Position numbers and translations under genes: made by a program
Part shown: one piece after another, positions 1-7,583 of the stretch
Layout: each line of letters opens with the position of its first letter
Numbering within the stretch: position 1 is the stretch's first letter
The notes under the pieces: generated by a model
Seen by the model: only the letters and a program-made list of their open reading frames with translations
Database searches by the model: none
What the model was told of the DNA's origin: nothing
DNA from: Bacillus norwichensis
GTDB taxonomy: Bacteria; Bacillota; Bacilli; Bacillales; Bacillaceae_C
Length of the DNA stretch: 38,501 nt
Assembly: GCF_014836955.1 (NCBI RefSeq)
Contig: NZ_JACSPV010000041.1
Location: forward strand, 1 to 38,501
Direction of reading: 5' to 3'

Positions 1-119
1 TCAAGCAACATAATTGATAGGCTCAAGATTCAGTCTAGCCAACGATTAGTACTTATTTTGTTGGTGCGAAAGTTGAGATATTTATTATTTATGATGGTGA
101 GTACAAGGAGGAATGAGGT

Positions 120-1034
120 ATGAAAATCGAAATTAAACACTTAAATCAATATTACGGTAAGAAACAAGTTCTTCATGATATTAACTTGACTATTTCAACA
201 GGAATGTTTGGTTTGCTGGGGAGAAATGGTGCCGGTAAAACAACTTTAATGAAAACTCTAGTAACCCTCCTACCTGTCAAAGAAGGCGAAATTAGTATGG
301 ATGGCATATCCATTCAAAAGAAAAAAGCAATCCGTTCGATGATTGGCTTCTTGCCACAAGATTTTTCAATGTACGGAAATATGACCGCTTATCAAGCAAT
401 GGAATATCTAGATGTTCTGAGTGAAATTGATTCTACAACTCGTAAAAAAAGAATCGGGGAACTTTTGGAACAAGTGAATTTATCTATTCATAAACATGTC
501 AAAGTAAAAGCAATGTCAGGTGGTATGAAAAGAAGATTAGGGATTGCCCAAGCATTGTTAAACGATCCAAAGGTGTTAATTGTCGATGAACCGACAGCCG
601 GTCTTGATCCTGAAGAAAGATTAAGATTCCGTAATCTGCTTTCAGAAATTAGTGAGGACAAAATAGTTATCCTTTCTACTCACATTGCCAGTGACATTGA
701 GGCAGCAGCAGAGAATATAGCTATTATGGACAATGGACACATCATCTTTTCTGAATCAATTGAAAAATTAATTTCACAAGCAGACGGAAAGATTTTCACA
801 GTGGAAGTTCCGCGAACAGAGCTAAAACCTGTGAAAGAACAAGTTCAAGTAATTAGCTTACAGCAAGAAGGTACTCTGAGTAAGATTCGTTTTATTGGCA
901 ATCAGCATGCCAGCATTATGAATCATCCATTAGTTCTTCAAGAAAAGGCAACACTTGAAGATGCTTACTTATACCTTCTATCAGAGAAAGGTGGGAAAGA
1001 AAATGGCGCTATTTCAAAAAGAATTTTTCATTAG
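120..1034 (+). CDS. ABC transporter ATP-binding protein
   Basis: ATPase of an ABC exporter, 304 residues, cytoplasmic side of the membrane. Walker A is visible as GRNGAGKTT (about residues 34-42), the signature as MSGGMKRRLG (about 133-142), and Walker B as VLIVDEPTAGLDPEE, followed by an H-loop histidine in ILSTHIASD. The roughly 90 residues after the nucleotide-binding domain form the accessory tail common in ABC-2 exporters of the bacteriocin-immunity/drug type. AAGGAGG lies 8 bases upstream of the ATG. The 3' end overlaps the next gene by 32 bases, so the three genes are translationally coupled. The substrate cannot be read from sequence; peptide or drug export is only the usual role of this architecture. 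Confidence 0.93.
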   Translation: MKIEIKHLNQYYGKKQVLHDINLTISTGMFGLLGRNGAGKTTLMKTLVTLLPVKEGEISMDGISIQKKKAIRSMIGFLPQDFSMYGNMTAYQAMEYLDVLSEIDSTTRKKRIGELLEQVNLSIHKHVKVKAMSGGMKRRLGIAQALLNDPKVLIVDEPTAGLDPEERLRFRNLLSEISEDKIVILSTHIASDIEAAAENIAIMDNGHIIFSESIEKLISQADGKIFTVEVPRTELKPVKEQVQVISLQQEGTLSKIRFIGNQHASIMNHPLVLQEKATLEDAYLYLLSEKGGKENGAISKRIFH

Positions 1035-2208
1035 TCTTAAAAGTCTTACCTATTGGTTAGTTGTTCTATTGATTGGATTTTTTCTCTTTAGTCAACTAGG
1101 AACGGACTTAACCTCGATTAAAGAACCGCAACCTCATGAGGATGATTATGGTGTTAGTGCGACGACTGACAAAAAATCTATTCAAAAACAAACAATTGGT
1201 AATTTATTCTATCAACATGGTATTGGTGAATATAATACGTATCCATTTGGCTTTCTCAAAGTAGTTACTTCATCAAACCATGATCAAAAAGAAATCGGCA
1301 AAATTATTGAAAGAGCAACAGGGAAATCTCTTGAGGAACTGAGTGAAATTTTCGAAAAAGAAATGGACGAATTGCAAATATATGCTCACCAAAATTTTGA
1401 TTATTTTCCTATTGCCAAAGATTACTCCTATCAGCTTTTTCAAAAGGATATGAGGAAGGTTTCAGAAATAATTGGAAAAAGTTCTGATTTTGAAGAAGCT
1501 AATTATAAATCTTCGGCTATCAAACCATTATCCTACGAAGAAGCTCACGAAAAGTTCGAAATGATTCTAAAAAAAGATCACGTCTCAGGTGCTTATGCAC
1601 GGTTAGTGTGTGATTATTTAGGTATCATTTTAGCTTTAGTTCCTGTATTTCTAGCAGCAACAGTTGTTTTGAGAGACAAACGTGCCGAAAGTCAGTTAGT
1701 CATCTATACAAAGGCAGTATCATCAATAAAATTACAGACTATGCGATTTCTATCGACAGTCGTTCTTATTTTTATCCCAGTACTATTATTTAGCATTATG
1801 CCTGCATTACAAGCTAACCTAATCGCTCAGAAGTTCAATCAATCTGGGGATATTTGGCTGTTTTATCAATATATTTTGGGCTGGACATTACCTACGATTA
1901 TTGCGGTAGTGGGTATCAGCTTTTTAATTACTACACTTTTTGGTGGGATAGCTAGTGTGGTTGCACAAATAGCAATCTGGTTTATTTCTGTCTCAGCAGG
2001 CTCTCTAAATATTGTGGGGAAAGTTGGTTTTAATTTAATTCCACGATTTAATCATGTTGGTTCGACAGTAATTTTTGAAGGGATTGTTGAAGAATTAGTG
2101 ATAAACCGAATACTTTGGGCGAGTATTGGTATTCTGTGTTTCTTAATTAGTGTCTTTGTTTATGACTATAAACGTAATGGGGGTAAGATCTTTGGAAAGG
2201 GTAATTAA
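1003..2208 (+). CDS. ABC-2 type membrane protein, first permease
   Basis: Membrane partner of the preceding ATPase, 401 residues from the ATG at 1003 (MALFQKEFF), which follows GAAAGGTGGGAAAG. An in-frame ATG at 955 lies inside the ATPase gene and has no ribosome binding site. One hydrophobic helix near the N-terminus is followed by a large hydrophilic, probably extracellular, domain of about 180 residues rich in Lys/Glu. Five or so membrane helices make up the C-terminal half. This layout is typical of ABC-2 permeases. It is cotranscribed with the genes on both sides. I do not recognise a specific family member. Confidence 0.85.
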   Translation: MALFQKEFFISLKSLTYWLVVLLIGFFLFSQLGTDLTSIKEPQPHEDDYGVSATTDKKSIQKQTIGNLFYQHGIGEYNTYPFGFLKVVTSSNHDQKEIGKIIERATGKSLEELSEIFEKEMDELQIYAHQNFDYFPIAKDYSYQLFQKDMRKVSEIIGKSSDFEEANYKSSAIKPLSYEEAHEKFEMILKKDHVSGAYARLVCDYLGIILALVPVFLAATVVLRDKRAESQLVIYTKAVSSIKLQTMRFLSTVVLIFIPVLLFSIMPALQANLIAQKFNQSGDIWLFYQYILGWTLPTIIAVVGISFLITTLFGGIASVVAQIAIWFISVSAGSLNIVGKVGFNLIPRFNHVGSTVIFEGIVEELVINRILWASIGILCFLISVFVYDYKRNGGKIFGKGN

Positions 2209-2812
2209 AATATCTGAGGTCTTTCTAAGGTTTCAATTCTTACCTTTTTTTGTGACATCCTTTCTATTAACCCTACTTTTTCCGTTGTTTTTCGGAATAG
2301 AAAATGTAGCTTTAACGGAAAGTGCAAGCGTTTATGAACGAATTTTTCCAATTATCGGTTTAATTTTGTTCATACCGCTATTTTTGCCTGATTGTGATCA
2401 AAATACTTTAGAGCTAATTCAAACCAAGAAAACTTCCTATTTTAAAATATTGGTTATTCGCTTGGTGCAAATCTTTATTACGTTACTATTCATCACCATT
2501 TTTTGCCTTATCATCTTTCAATTGGAACATTCAGAGATAAAATTTAGCCTTTTTTTATTTAGCGGAATAGCAGACGTATGTTTTCTGGCAGGATTGATGT
2601 GCCTAATCTTTTCGCTAACGATGCAACCTGTGACAAGCTTAATTGTACCTCTAGCGTATTACATTATTTGTCTTTTCAGTGACGACAAATACCTTAAAAT
2701 ACTTTATTTCTTCACTTTGGTAAATGAAGATTTTCGTTCCAAACTGTTATTACTAACAGTTGGCTTAATGCTCATTACAATAAGTTGTTTTTTGGCAAAT
2801 AAACGGAAATAA
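2192..2812 (+). CDS. ABC-2 type membrane protein, second permease
   Basis: Very hydrophobic protein with about six membrane helices, the third gene of the exporter operon. The reading frame is open from 2150, but upstream ATGs at 2150 and 2177 lack a ribosome binding site. A TTG at 2192 follows GGGGGT at good spacing and gives MERVIKISEVF, so I prefer it (206 residues). It overlaps the end of the first permease by 17 bases. With the ATPase it would form a two-permease exporter. Start and substrate are uncertain; the membrane-protein call is firm. Confidence 0.75.
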   Translation: MERVIKISEVFLRFQFLPFFVTSFLLTLLFPLFFGIENVALTESASVYERIFPIIGLILFIPLFLPDCDQNTLELIQTKKTSYFKILVIRLVQIFITLLFITIFCLIIFQLEHSEIKFSLFLFSGIADVCFLAGLMCLIFSLTMQPVTSLIVPLAYYIICLFSDDKYLKILYFFTLVNEDFRSKLLLLTVGLMLITISCFLANKRK

Positions 2813-3087
2813 AAAAGAGAATCATCAAGAATCTATTGATTTCCAATAAGATATTAGTATCACGGATAGAAATAGATAAACAACAAACTCCGGAATTATC
2901 CATTTGTAATTATATTCGTGAAGCTCACAATATTATCCTTATGGAGACTTCGAGAAACGGGAAAACATAGATTTCGAATGCATTTGGTGTGCAGGCTTGT
3001 CGCAACTTTATGCGAGTGAAGTACACTACTAGACGAATTGACAGTCGTAAAAAATCAAGCAGATGGATGTTTACGAAAGTACACAGC
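2813..3087 (+). other. intergenic, short unidentified open stretches
   Basis: No convincing gene. Two short open stretches (about 2818-2969 and 2971-3186 in one frame, separated by TAG) read as basic, unrecognised peptides without ribosome binding sites. They could be a decayed regulator, but I cannot place them in a family. Confidence 0.3.
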
Positions 3088-3139
3088 AAAAAAAATCCAT
3101 TCACGAAAATCTTTTACTTTCGAGAATGGATTTTTCCTT
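3088..3139. terminator. bidirectional rho-independent terminator
   Basis: AAAAATCCATTC and GAATGGATTTTT form a 12-base-pair perfect stem, with partially pairing CGAAA/TTTCG inside. There are A-runs on the left and T-runs on the right. It separates the convergent ABC operon and gentisate operon. Confidence 0.9.
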
Positions 3140-3146
3140 ATATAAG

Positions 3147-4259
3147 TCAAACCATGACTGGCTTAAATTCTGATTTTACTTCCTGATAGCCATTATTTGT
3201 ATCGAGCTCCTGCTGCTTCTCCAAACCGAATTTATCTAAGATTGGCAAATCATTCGTTTGGAAGAGGTACGTATCTTTCTCTGCTATGTGCTCATGCCAC
3301 GCCCAGTTTGGAACAACGAAATAGTCGCCTTTTTCCCAGTCGAAACGAACACCATTAATAATCGAGTAACCTGAACCTTCATGTACATGGTAGATAGAGG
3401 CATGTGTATGGCGATGTGCCTTCGAATGAAATCCTTTTGGAAGCATTTGCATCCACGCTGCTATGGTTGGGCATGCTGTTTGACCGTTAGAAGGATTGAT
3501 ATACTCGACTGCATAACCATCGAACGGATCTGGATCGAACCTGCTCAATCCTTGAATGGCAGCTTCGGTTTGCTTCCATTTAAAGTTTCCAAGCGGCGCC
3601 TTTTTCTCATATCGGTCGCCAATCGGACGAACCATTCCGCCTTCATAGCGCTGCTGCGAATAATTATCCGGAAAAGATGGTTTTTCGAGTTTATCTGGAT
3701 ATGGCTCAAAGAATGTCCCGCCAAGATAGTAGATCGTCGGAATATCTAGGCAGTCCATCCAAATCATCGGTTTATCTCCAGGATGGCCATGCCCATGCCA
3801 CAATCCATTAGGTGTTGTCAGGAAGTCGCCTCGTTCCATAAACAGACGCTCGCCTTGCACAATAGTGTAGGCTCCTTCTCCTTCCATCACAAACCTTAAA
3901 GCATTTTGGACATGTCGGTGAGAAGGCGCTTCTTCCCCTGGCAAAATTAATTGCACAGCTGCGTAAAGGGTTTGAGTTGTCGATGCCCATCCCCAAGGTT
4001 TACGATAATTCAATCCTGGATTCTGCAAATAAATGGCACGACGTTCACCACCACGTTCTGGTGTAAAAATCTCCGTTGCTTCCATCAATTTTTTGTACAG
4101 AAGATCGTGCTTCCATAAATATGCCTGTGCATGAGGTTCAGGAGTATGCTTCATTAAGTCAGGGATTGCATTCCAAAGCGGTCCAAGGTGATACTGTTCA
4201 ATATCTTTGTTAAAATCCTGGACCAAAGAGCTTTCAAAAAAAGAATTTTTTTCAGCCAT
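3147..4259 (-). CDS. gentisate 1,2-dioxygenase
   Basis: Bicupin Fe(II) enzyme that opens gentisate (2,5-dihydroxybenzoate) to maleylpyruvate, cytoplasmic, 370 residues, the normal length. The N-terminal cupin shows PSHRHVQNALRFVMEGEG (His pair near residues 114 and 116) and the WHGHGHPGDKPMIWMDCLD strand. The C-terminal cupin shows HRHTHASIYHVHEGSGYS. Two ATGs stand in tandem; the second (4259) has the better spacing to GGGGAG. It is the last gene of the operon, 182 bases downstream of the DinB-like gene, and the gap holds a degenerate tandem repeat. A salicylate or homologous hydroxybenzoate cupin dioxygenase is the only real alternative. Confidence 0.93.
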   Translation of the reverse strand: MAEKNSFFESSLVQDFNKDIEQYHLGPLWNAIPDLMKHTPEPHAQAYLWKHDLLYKKLMEATEIFTPERGGERRAIYLQNPGLNYRKPWGWASTTQTLYAAVQLILPGEEAPSHRHVQNALRFVMEGEGAYTIVQGERLFMERGDFLTTPNGLWHGHGHPGDKPMIWMDCLDIPTIYYLGGTFFEPYPDKLEKPSFPDNYSQQRYEGGMVRPIGDRYEKKAPLGNFKWKQTEAAIQGLSRFDPDPFDGYAVEYINPSNGQTACPTIAAWMQMLPKGFHSKAHRHTHASIYHVHEGSGYSIINGVRFDWEKGDYFVVPNWAWHEHIAEKDTYLFQTNDLPILDKFGLEKQQELDTNNGYQEVKSEFKPVMV

Positions 4260-4327
4260 CATAATCTCCCCTTTTATACAAATTGAACAAATGATTTACG
4301 GTTAATTCCGGGTCGAATTGAACATGT

Positions 4328-4431
4328 GCAACAGTATTTTCATATTTGGACAATACTGCTGAAATTCAGATAGTATTTCTATATTCCGGACAGTATTCTC
4401 TGAACTTCGAATCGTATTTTATAATATTTGA
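4328..4431. repeat. degenerate 20-bp tandem repeat, five copies
   Basis: Units begin near 4328, 4348, 4368, 4388 and 4409 and share a core like GGACAGTATTTCTATATTCC. The period is 20-21 bp, about two helical turns. It lies in the leader between the DinB-like and gentisate dioxygenase genes. Confidence 0.7.
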
Positions 4432-4441
4432 ACCTCTTCTT

Positions 4442-4936
4442 TTATTTTAGCTTGGATAAATTGCGTTGAATTTGTCCATTATGTCCTTGGATGTGCCCGA
4501 CAATAAGCTTATCAATAATAAACTGTACAGGTTTTCCATCAAAGTTGGGATTGCGGCTTGGAGCAACAATTTGAAGCTGTTCATCAGTCAGCTCACTTAA
4601 AGTTTCCTCCGACTGAGTGGGAATATGTTTCAAATCCTTCAGCACTTTTTCCACTGTCAAACTATCTACTGTCTTCTCATCTACAGCTTCCAGACGGATT
4701 TTATTTGTGTGGTCTCTTCCCCATACTTCTTCAGGACTTTGAATGATTTGACGAATTTCCCCCAGCCAGAAGGGAATGGCTTCAGCCACATGTGCGATTA
4801 CTTGCATGATGGACCATTCTTCTTCAGAAGGCTTCCAACGGATTGTATCCTCAGGAAGTTCTTTTACAGCGTTCAACATCTCATCAATTGCAGCTTTTAC
4901 ATCTTGAATGGCTTGCTGTTGAAGTCCAACGACCAT
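4442..4936 (-). CDS. DinB-fold protein, candidate thiol-dependent maleylpyruvate isomerase
   Basis: DinB/YfiT-like four-helix protein of 164 residues. The family metal triad is visible as His49 (VIAHVAE) and His148/His152 (GHIQGHNGQ). Members include bacillithiol transferases and the mycothiol-dependent maleylpyruvate isomerase of actinobacteria. It sits between fumarylpyruvate hydrolase and gentisate dioxygenase, starting 4 bases after the hydrolase stop. The gentisate pathway needs maleylpyruvate isomerised to fumarylpyruvate, and no glutathione-type (GST fold) isomerase is present. I therefore infer this protein does that step with bacillithiol. The fold is seen; the reaction is inference from context. 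GGAGGG lies 7 bases before the ATG and overlaps the upstream stop codon. Confidence 0.75.
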   Translation of the reverse strand: MVVGLQQQAIQDVKAAIDEMLNAVKELPEDTIRWKPSEEEWSIMQVIAHVAEAIPFWLGEIRQIIQSPEEVWGRDHTNKIRLEAVDEKTVDSLTVEKVLKDLKHIPTQSEETLSELTDEQLQIVAPSRNPNFDGKPVQFIIDKLIVGHIQGHNGQIQRNLSKLK

Positions 4937-4939
4937 AGT

Positions 4940-5872
4940 TTATCCCTCCACTTTTTTTACTTTGTTCTCGAGTACTCCTACTTTATCAACCTCAATGCGA
5001 ACAACATCCCCATCTTTCAAAAAAGCCTGTGGTTCTCTTGCTACACCTACTCCTCCTGGTGTACCAGTCAAAATGACATCTCCTGGTTCTAACGTCATTA
5101 AATCAGAAAGGAACTCTACTAGGCGCTGTACAGTAAATACGAGATTCGAAGTGTTGGAACGTTGTCTTTCCTCTCCATTAACAGACAATGAAATTTCAAG
5201 ACCGGCAGGATCAGTCAACTCATCAGAAGTGACAAGCCAAGGGCCCATTGGCGCAGTGCCGTCAACTGCTTTTCCTTGTAGCCATTCGATTGTACGACGT
5301 TGGATATCCCGATATGTAACATCATTAACAATCGTATAGCCTGCAACATAATCAAGTGCATTTTCCAGAGATACATTCTTAGCACGCTTTCCCACAACAA
5401 ATGCAAATTCTGCTTCATAGTCAAGTTGTTCAGATATTGGATAAAAAGGAATATCATCTTCCGGACCAACAATTGTATTGGCAAATTTCGCAAAGAGAAC
5501 CGGATGTGAAGGCAATTCACGCCCCATTTCTAAAATATGCTCACGATAATTATGTCCAACACAAATCATTTTTCCAGGTTCAGTTACAGGAGCACCAATT
5601 TGCACATCTTTTTTATTGAAAACAAGCTGAACAGCACTTTCACTATTCAAAGCAAATTGGACAGACTCTTTTGCAAGCTCCAAGCTCTCTTTCCCACCTT
5701 GCAAGAATCCTTTCATATCAGTCGGAATATATGCCTCGGAAATTTTTTCAGCCCTTATTTTCCCTTCAGACTCCAATTTCGCTTTAAAAGCAGCATTCAA
5801 ATCGATAACTTGTTCTCCTTCAACAGCTCCGATTCTTGTTAAACCATTTTGTGTAAAAGTGACTAGCTTCAT
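4940..5872 (-). CDS. fumarylacetoacetate hydrolase family protein, likely fumarylpyruvate hydrolase
   Basis: Hydrolase of the FAH family, 310 residues, with an N-terminal cap (about 1-95) and catalytic domain. Metal ligands appear as Glu153 and Glu155 (DYEAEFAFVVG) and Asp184 (VNDVTYRDIQ). The VGHNYREH substrate loop and the VILTGTPGGVG signature are present. In this operon it should split fumarylpyruvate to fumarate and pyruvate, the last step of gentisate breakdown. It is the first gene, behind TTGACA-17-TAGATT and AAAGGAGAGG. Acylpyruvase or 2-hydroxyhepta-diene-dioate isomerase activity is possible for the fold; gene context favours fumarylpyruvate. Confidence 0.9.
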   Translation of the reverse strand: MKLVTFTQNGLTRIGAVEGEQVIDLNAAFKAKLESEGKIRAEKISEAYIPTDMKGFLQGGKESLELAKESVQFALNSESAVQLVFNKKDVQIGAPVTEPGKMICVGHNYREHILEMGRELPSHPVLFAKFANTIVGPEDDIPFYPISEQLDYEAEFAFVVGKRAKNVSLENALDYVAGYTIVNDVTYRDIQRRTIEWLQGKAVDGTAPMGPWLVTSDELTDPAGLEISLSVNGEERQRSNTSNLVFTVQRLVEFLSDLMTLEPGDVILTGTPGGVGVAREPQAFLKDGDVVRIEVDKVGVLENKVKKVEG

Positions 5873-5922
5873 TTTAACCTCTCCTTTAATTCACTTATAG
5901 ATAACATTGTTCTCTTTATTAA

Positions 5923-5951
5923 AATCTATCGTATCCGCTTTCAATTGTCAA
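5923..5951 (-). promoter_or_regulatory. sigma-A promoter of the gentisate operon
   Basis: TTGACA (5951-5946) and TAGATT (5928-5923) are separated by 17 bases, about 50 bases upstream of the hydrolase start. The -35 overlaps one arm of the inverted repeat CAATTGT/ACAATTG. Confidence 0.75.
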
Positions 5952-5997
5952 TATCGAAAAATAACAATTGGACAGATTTATAAATCTATGACATGAT
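5942..5997. promoter_or_regulatory. probable IclR operators in the divergent promoter region
   Basis: Two symmetric elements lie between the divergent genes. One is CAATTGT (5942-5948) paired with ACAATTG (5964-5970). The other is the perfect palindrome AGATTTATAAATCT (5974-5987). The second lies in the spacer of a candidate promoter for the regulator gene, TTGGAC (5968-5973) and CATGAT (5992-5997). This fits autorepression plus control of the gentisate operon. Assignment to the IclR protein is inference. Confidence 0.55.
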
Positions 5998-6027
5998 AAG
6001 TCCAAAAGTTTAAAAGGAGTTTTTGGA

Positions 6028-6795
6028 ATGGACAAAAAGAAAACGATTCCTGTCATTCAGTCGTTGCAAACAGGAATTGGCATACTTGAGTTATTTATTA
6101 GCGAAGACCGTCCTCTGAAGTTCTCCGAAATCCAGGAACTCACAGGAATCACAAAAAGCAATTTGCATAAATACTTAAATACGTTAACCATTACGGGATT
6201 ACTGTATCGCAACAAGGAACATGGTTATTACCAGCTTGGCAGTAAATTAATTGAATTTGGAAATGCTGCCATTGGGAGTGTCGATTTAATACAGCAAGCT
6301 AGTCAGTTCTTAAAAAATATAAGCCGAGAGTTGCAGCTCACCGCATTGTTGAACGTCTGGACACATGATGGCCCTGTCATTGCAAATATATGGAACAGTC
6401 AGCCTGGGCTGAATATTGGTGCGCAAATCGGAACTCGGCTGCCTATTCTCTCATCTGCCGGAAAAGCCTATGTAGCGTTTAAGGATCATGCTGAGGTTAA
6501 AGAATGGACACAAAGAGAACTTCAACATTTAACAACTGAATCTAAAGAACAGTTAGAGCGTGAACTACCAAACATCCAAAAAAACTACTTTTCATATGCG
6601 GCTGAACCGCTTGTCAAGCATGTCTCCTCTTTCAGCGTTCCAATACTCGATTATAGAAATGATATGCTCGGCAGCATTACAATCGTCGGCTTTACACATC
6701 TTATTCCAAGCTCGCATGACGATAAAATGAGTTCTTTTGTTATTGAACAAGCATTTGAACTTTCGGAAAGCTTCGGTTGGAAAAAGAAGGACTAG
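6028..6795 (+). CDS. IclR family transcriptional regulator of the gentisate operon
   Basis: 255 residues. The N-terminal winged helix-turn-helix (about 10-70; SEIQELTGITKSNLHKYLNTL is the recognition region) is followed by an IclR effector domain of about 180 residues with the LPILSSAGKAYVAF motif. IclR regulators commonly respond to aromatic acids or sugar acids. Divergent transcription from the gentisate genes makes gentisate or an intermediate the likely ligand. AAAAGGAG lies 8 bases before the ATG. Activator versus repressor cannot be decided from the sequence. Confidence 0.9.
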   Translation: MDKKKTIPVIQSLQTGIGILELFISEDRPLKFSEIQELTGITKSNLHKYLNTLTITGLLYRNKEHGYYQLGSKLIEFGNAAIGSVDLIQQASQFLKNISRELQLTALLNVWTHDGPVIANIWNSQPGLNIGAQIGTRLPILSSAGKAYVAFKDHAEVKEWTQRELQHLTTESKEQLERELPNIQKNYFSYAAEPLVKHVSSFSVPILDYRNDMLGSITIVGFTHLIPSSHDDKMSSFVIEQAFELSESFGWKKKD

Positions 6796-7382
6796 CTGCT
6801 TATCAAGCTATCTAAATTTCATTTGTAGACGAAAATATTGATATTCCTGTGAGCATCCAGATGGAACCAGTCCTTTAAAACAAACTAAGTTCCATCGCTC
6901 ACCGGCTCTCATCCCCCTTTGTTCCATAGCCTTCTCATCCATACTTTAGCTTTAAAATTCCCGATTCACAGTCCAGACCTTCACCAAACTTGCAACTAAT
7001 TTTAACAAATAGAATCAAACCCGAAACTCTGCTCCAGACATTACACTATTCTAAGCGTGACCGTCACAGTAGATTCTTTATCGCCGTCTTAAAATCCAAT
7101 TCCGCAGAAACCTTACTTCATTTTGCAGAAGTCTCCTACCTCTGTAAGTGGTATTTGGCTATCCGTTCAGTCGGGGATCAAACCCCAGCTGAATAAAGGT
7201 AAAGCCTCCGGCAGATGCACAGATGTTCAGAGCCAGAGTCCCCCTCCTTCAAAGACTGTTGCCCCTTAGCTCACCAAATTGTTATAATATCCAACAAAAA
7301 GTCAAACAAATGCAATTCTAGACTAAATAAGTCAATGGCTCTATGAAATCTGAAAAATAGCTAAACTTTCAGCCTATTCATA
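6796..7382. other. gene-free region with one dispersed repeat
   Basis: No supported gene. A 68-codon open frame at 6990-7196 has no ribosome binding site and runs through the dispersed repeat annotated at 7115-7230. The rest is unremarkable AT-rich sequence. Confidence 0.6.
7115..7230 (+). repeat. dispersed noncoding repeat, copy 1 (possible TnpB omega-RNA/right-end relic)
   Basis: Shares ordered blocks with the minus strand of 37931-38050: GCAGAAGTCT, TCTGTAAGTG, GGGG..TCAAACC, CAGCTGAATAAAG, TAAAGCCTC, CACAGAT and TTCAG. In this copy GGGG and CCCC (about 7175-7190) can pair around ATCAAA. The first hairpin has decayed relative to copy 2. The pattern resembles the structured right end and guide-RNA scaffold of IS605/IS1341-type elements; that identity is recalled, not tested. 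Confidence 0.5.
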
Positions 7383-7411
7383 TTGACACAAGCAATATAT
7401 GATGCTAGCAT
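7383..7411 (+). promoter_or_regulatory. sigma-A promoter of the NEAT locus
   Basis: TTGACA (7383-7388), 17-base spacer, TAGCAT (7406-7411). The predicted start of transcription falls just before or within the Fur box that follows. Confidence 0.65.
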
Positions 7412-7417
7412 CTAATT

Positions 7418-7437
7418 GAGAATGAATATCATTATCA
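7418..7437 (+). promoter_or_regulatory. Fur box
   Basis: GAGAATGAATATCATTATC matches 16 of 19 positions of the classical Fur consensus. In the 7-1-7 form, TGAATAT-C-ATTATCA (7423-7437) matches 12 of 14. Placement at or just after the transcription start predicts iron repression of the two downstream surface-protein genes. Confidence 0.8.
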
Positions 7438-7583
7438 TGAATAGAGTGCAAAACTTTAATGAAGGAGGTTTAGACATTTCGTCAGACACTCAATTTATTC
7501 AGTAAAGACTAAATATTCATTCGAAAACAAGAAGAACTGACAAGGGAATATAAATAATCAAATTAAAGGAGAGATTTGTTATC

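Noticed and set aside
2989-3186. 65-codon open frame ending in the terminator region
   Set aside because: Crosses the bidirectional terminator and overlaps the gentisate dioxygenase end; at most part of a decayed gene.
3381-5842. Several plus-strand frames of 60-155 codons opposite the gentisate genes
   Set aside because: They are shadows of well-supported minus-strand genes with no start signals.
6990-7196. 68-codon open frame
   Set aside because: No ribosome binding site, no recognisable sequence, and it runs into the dispersed noncoding repeat.
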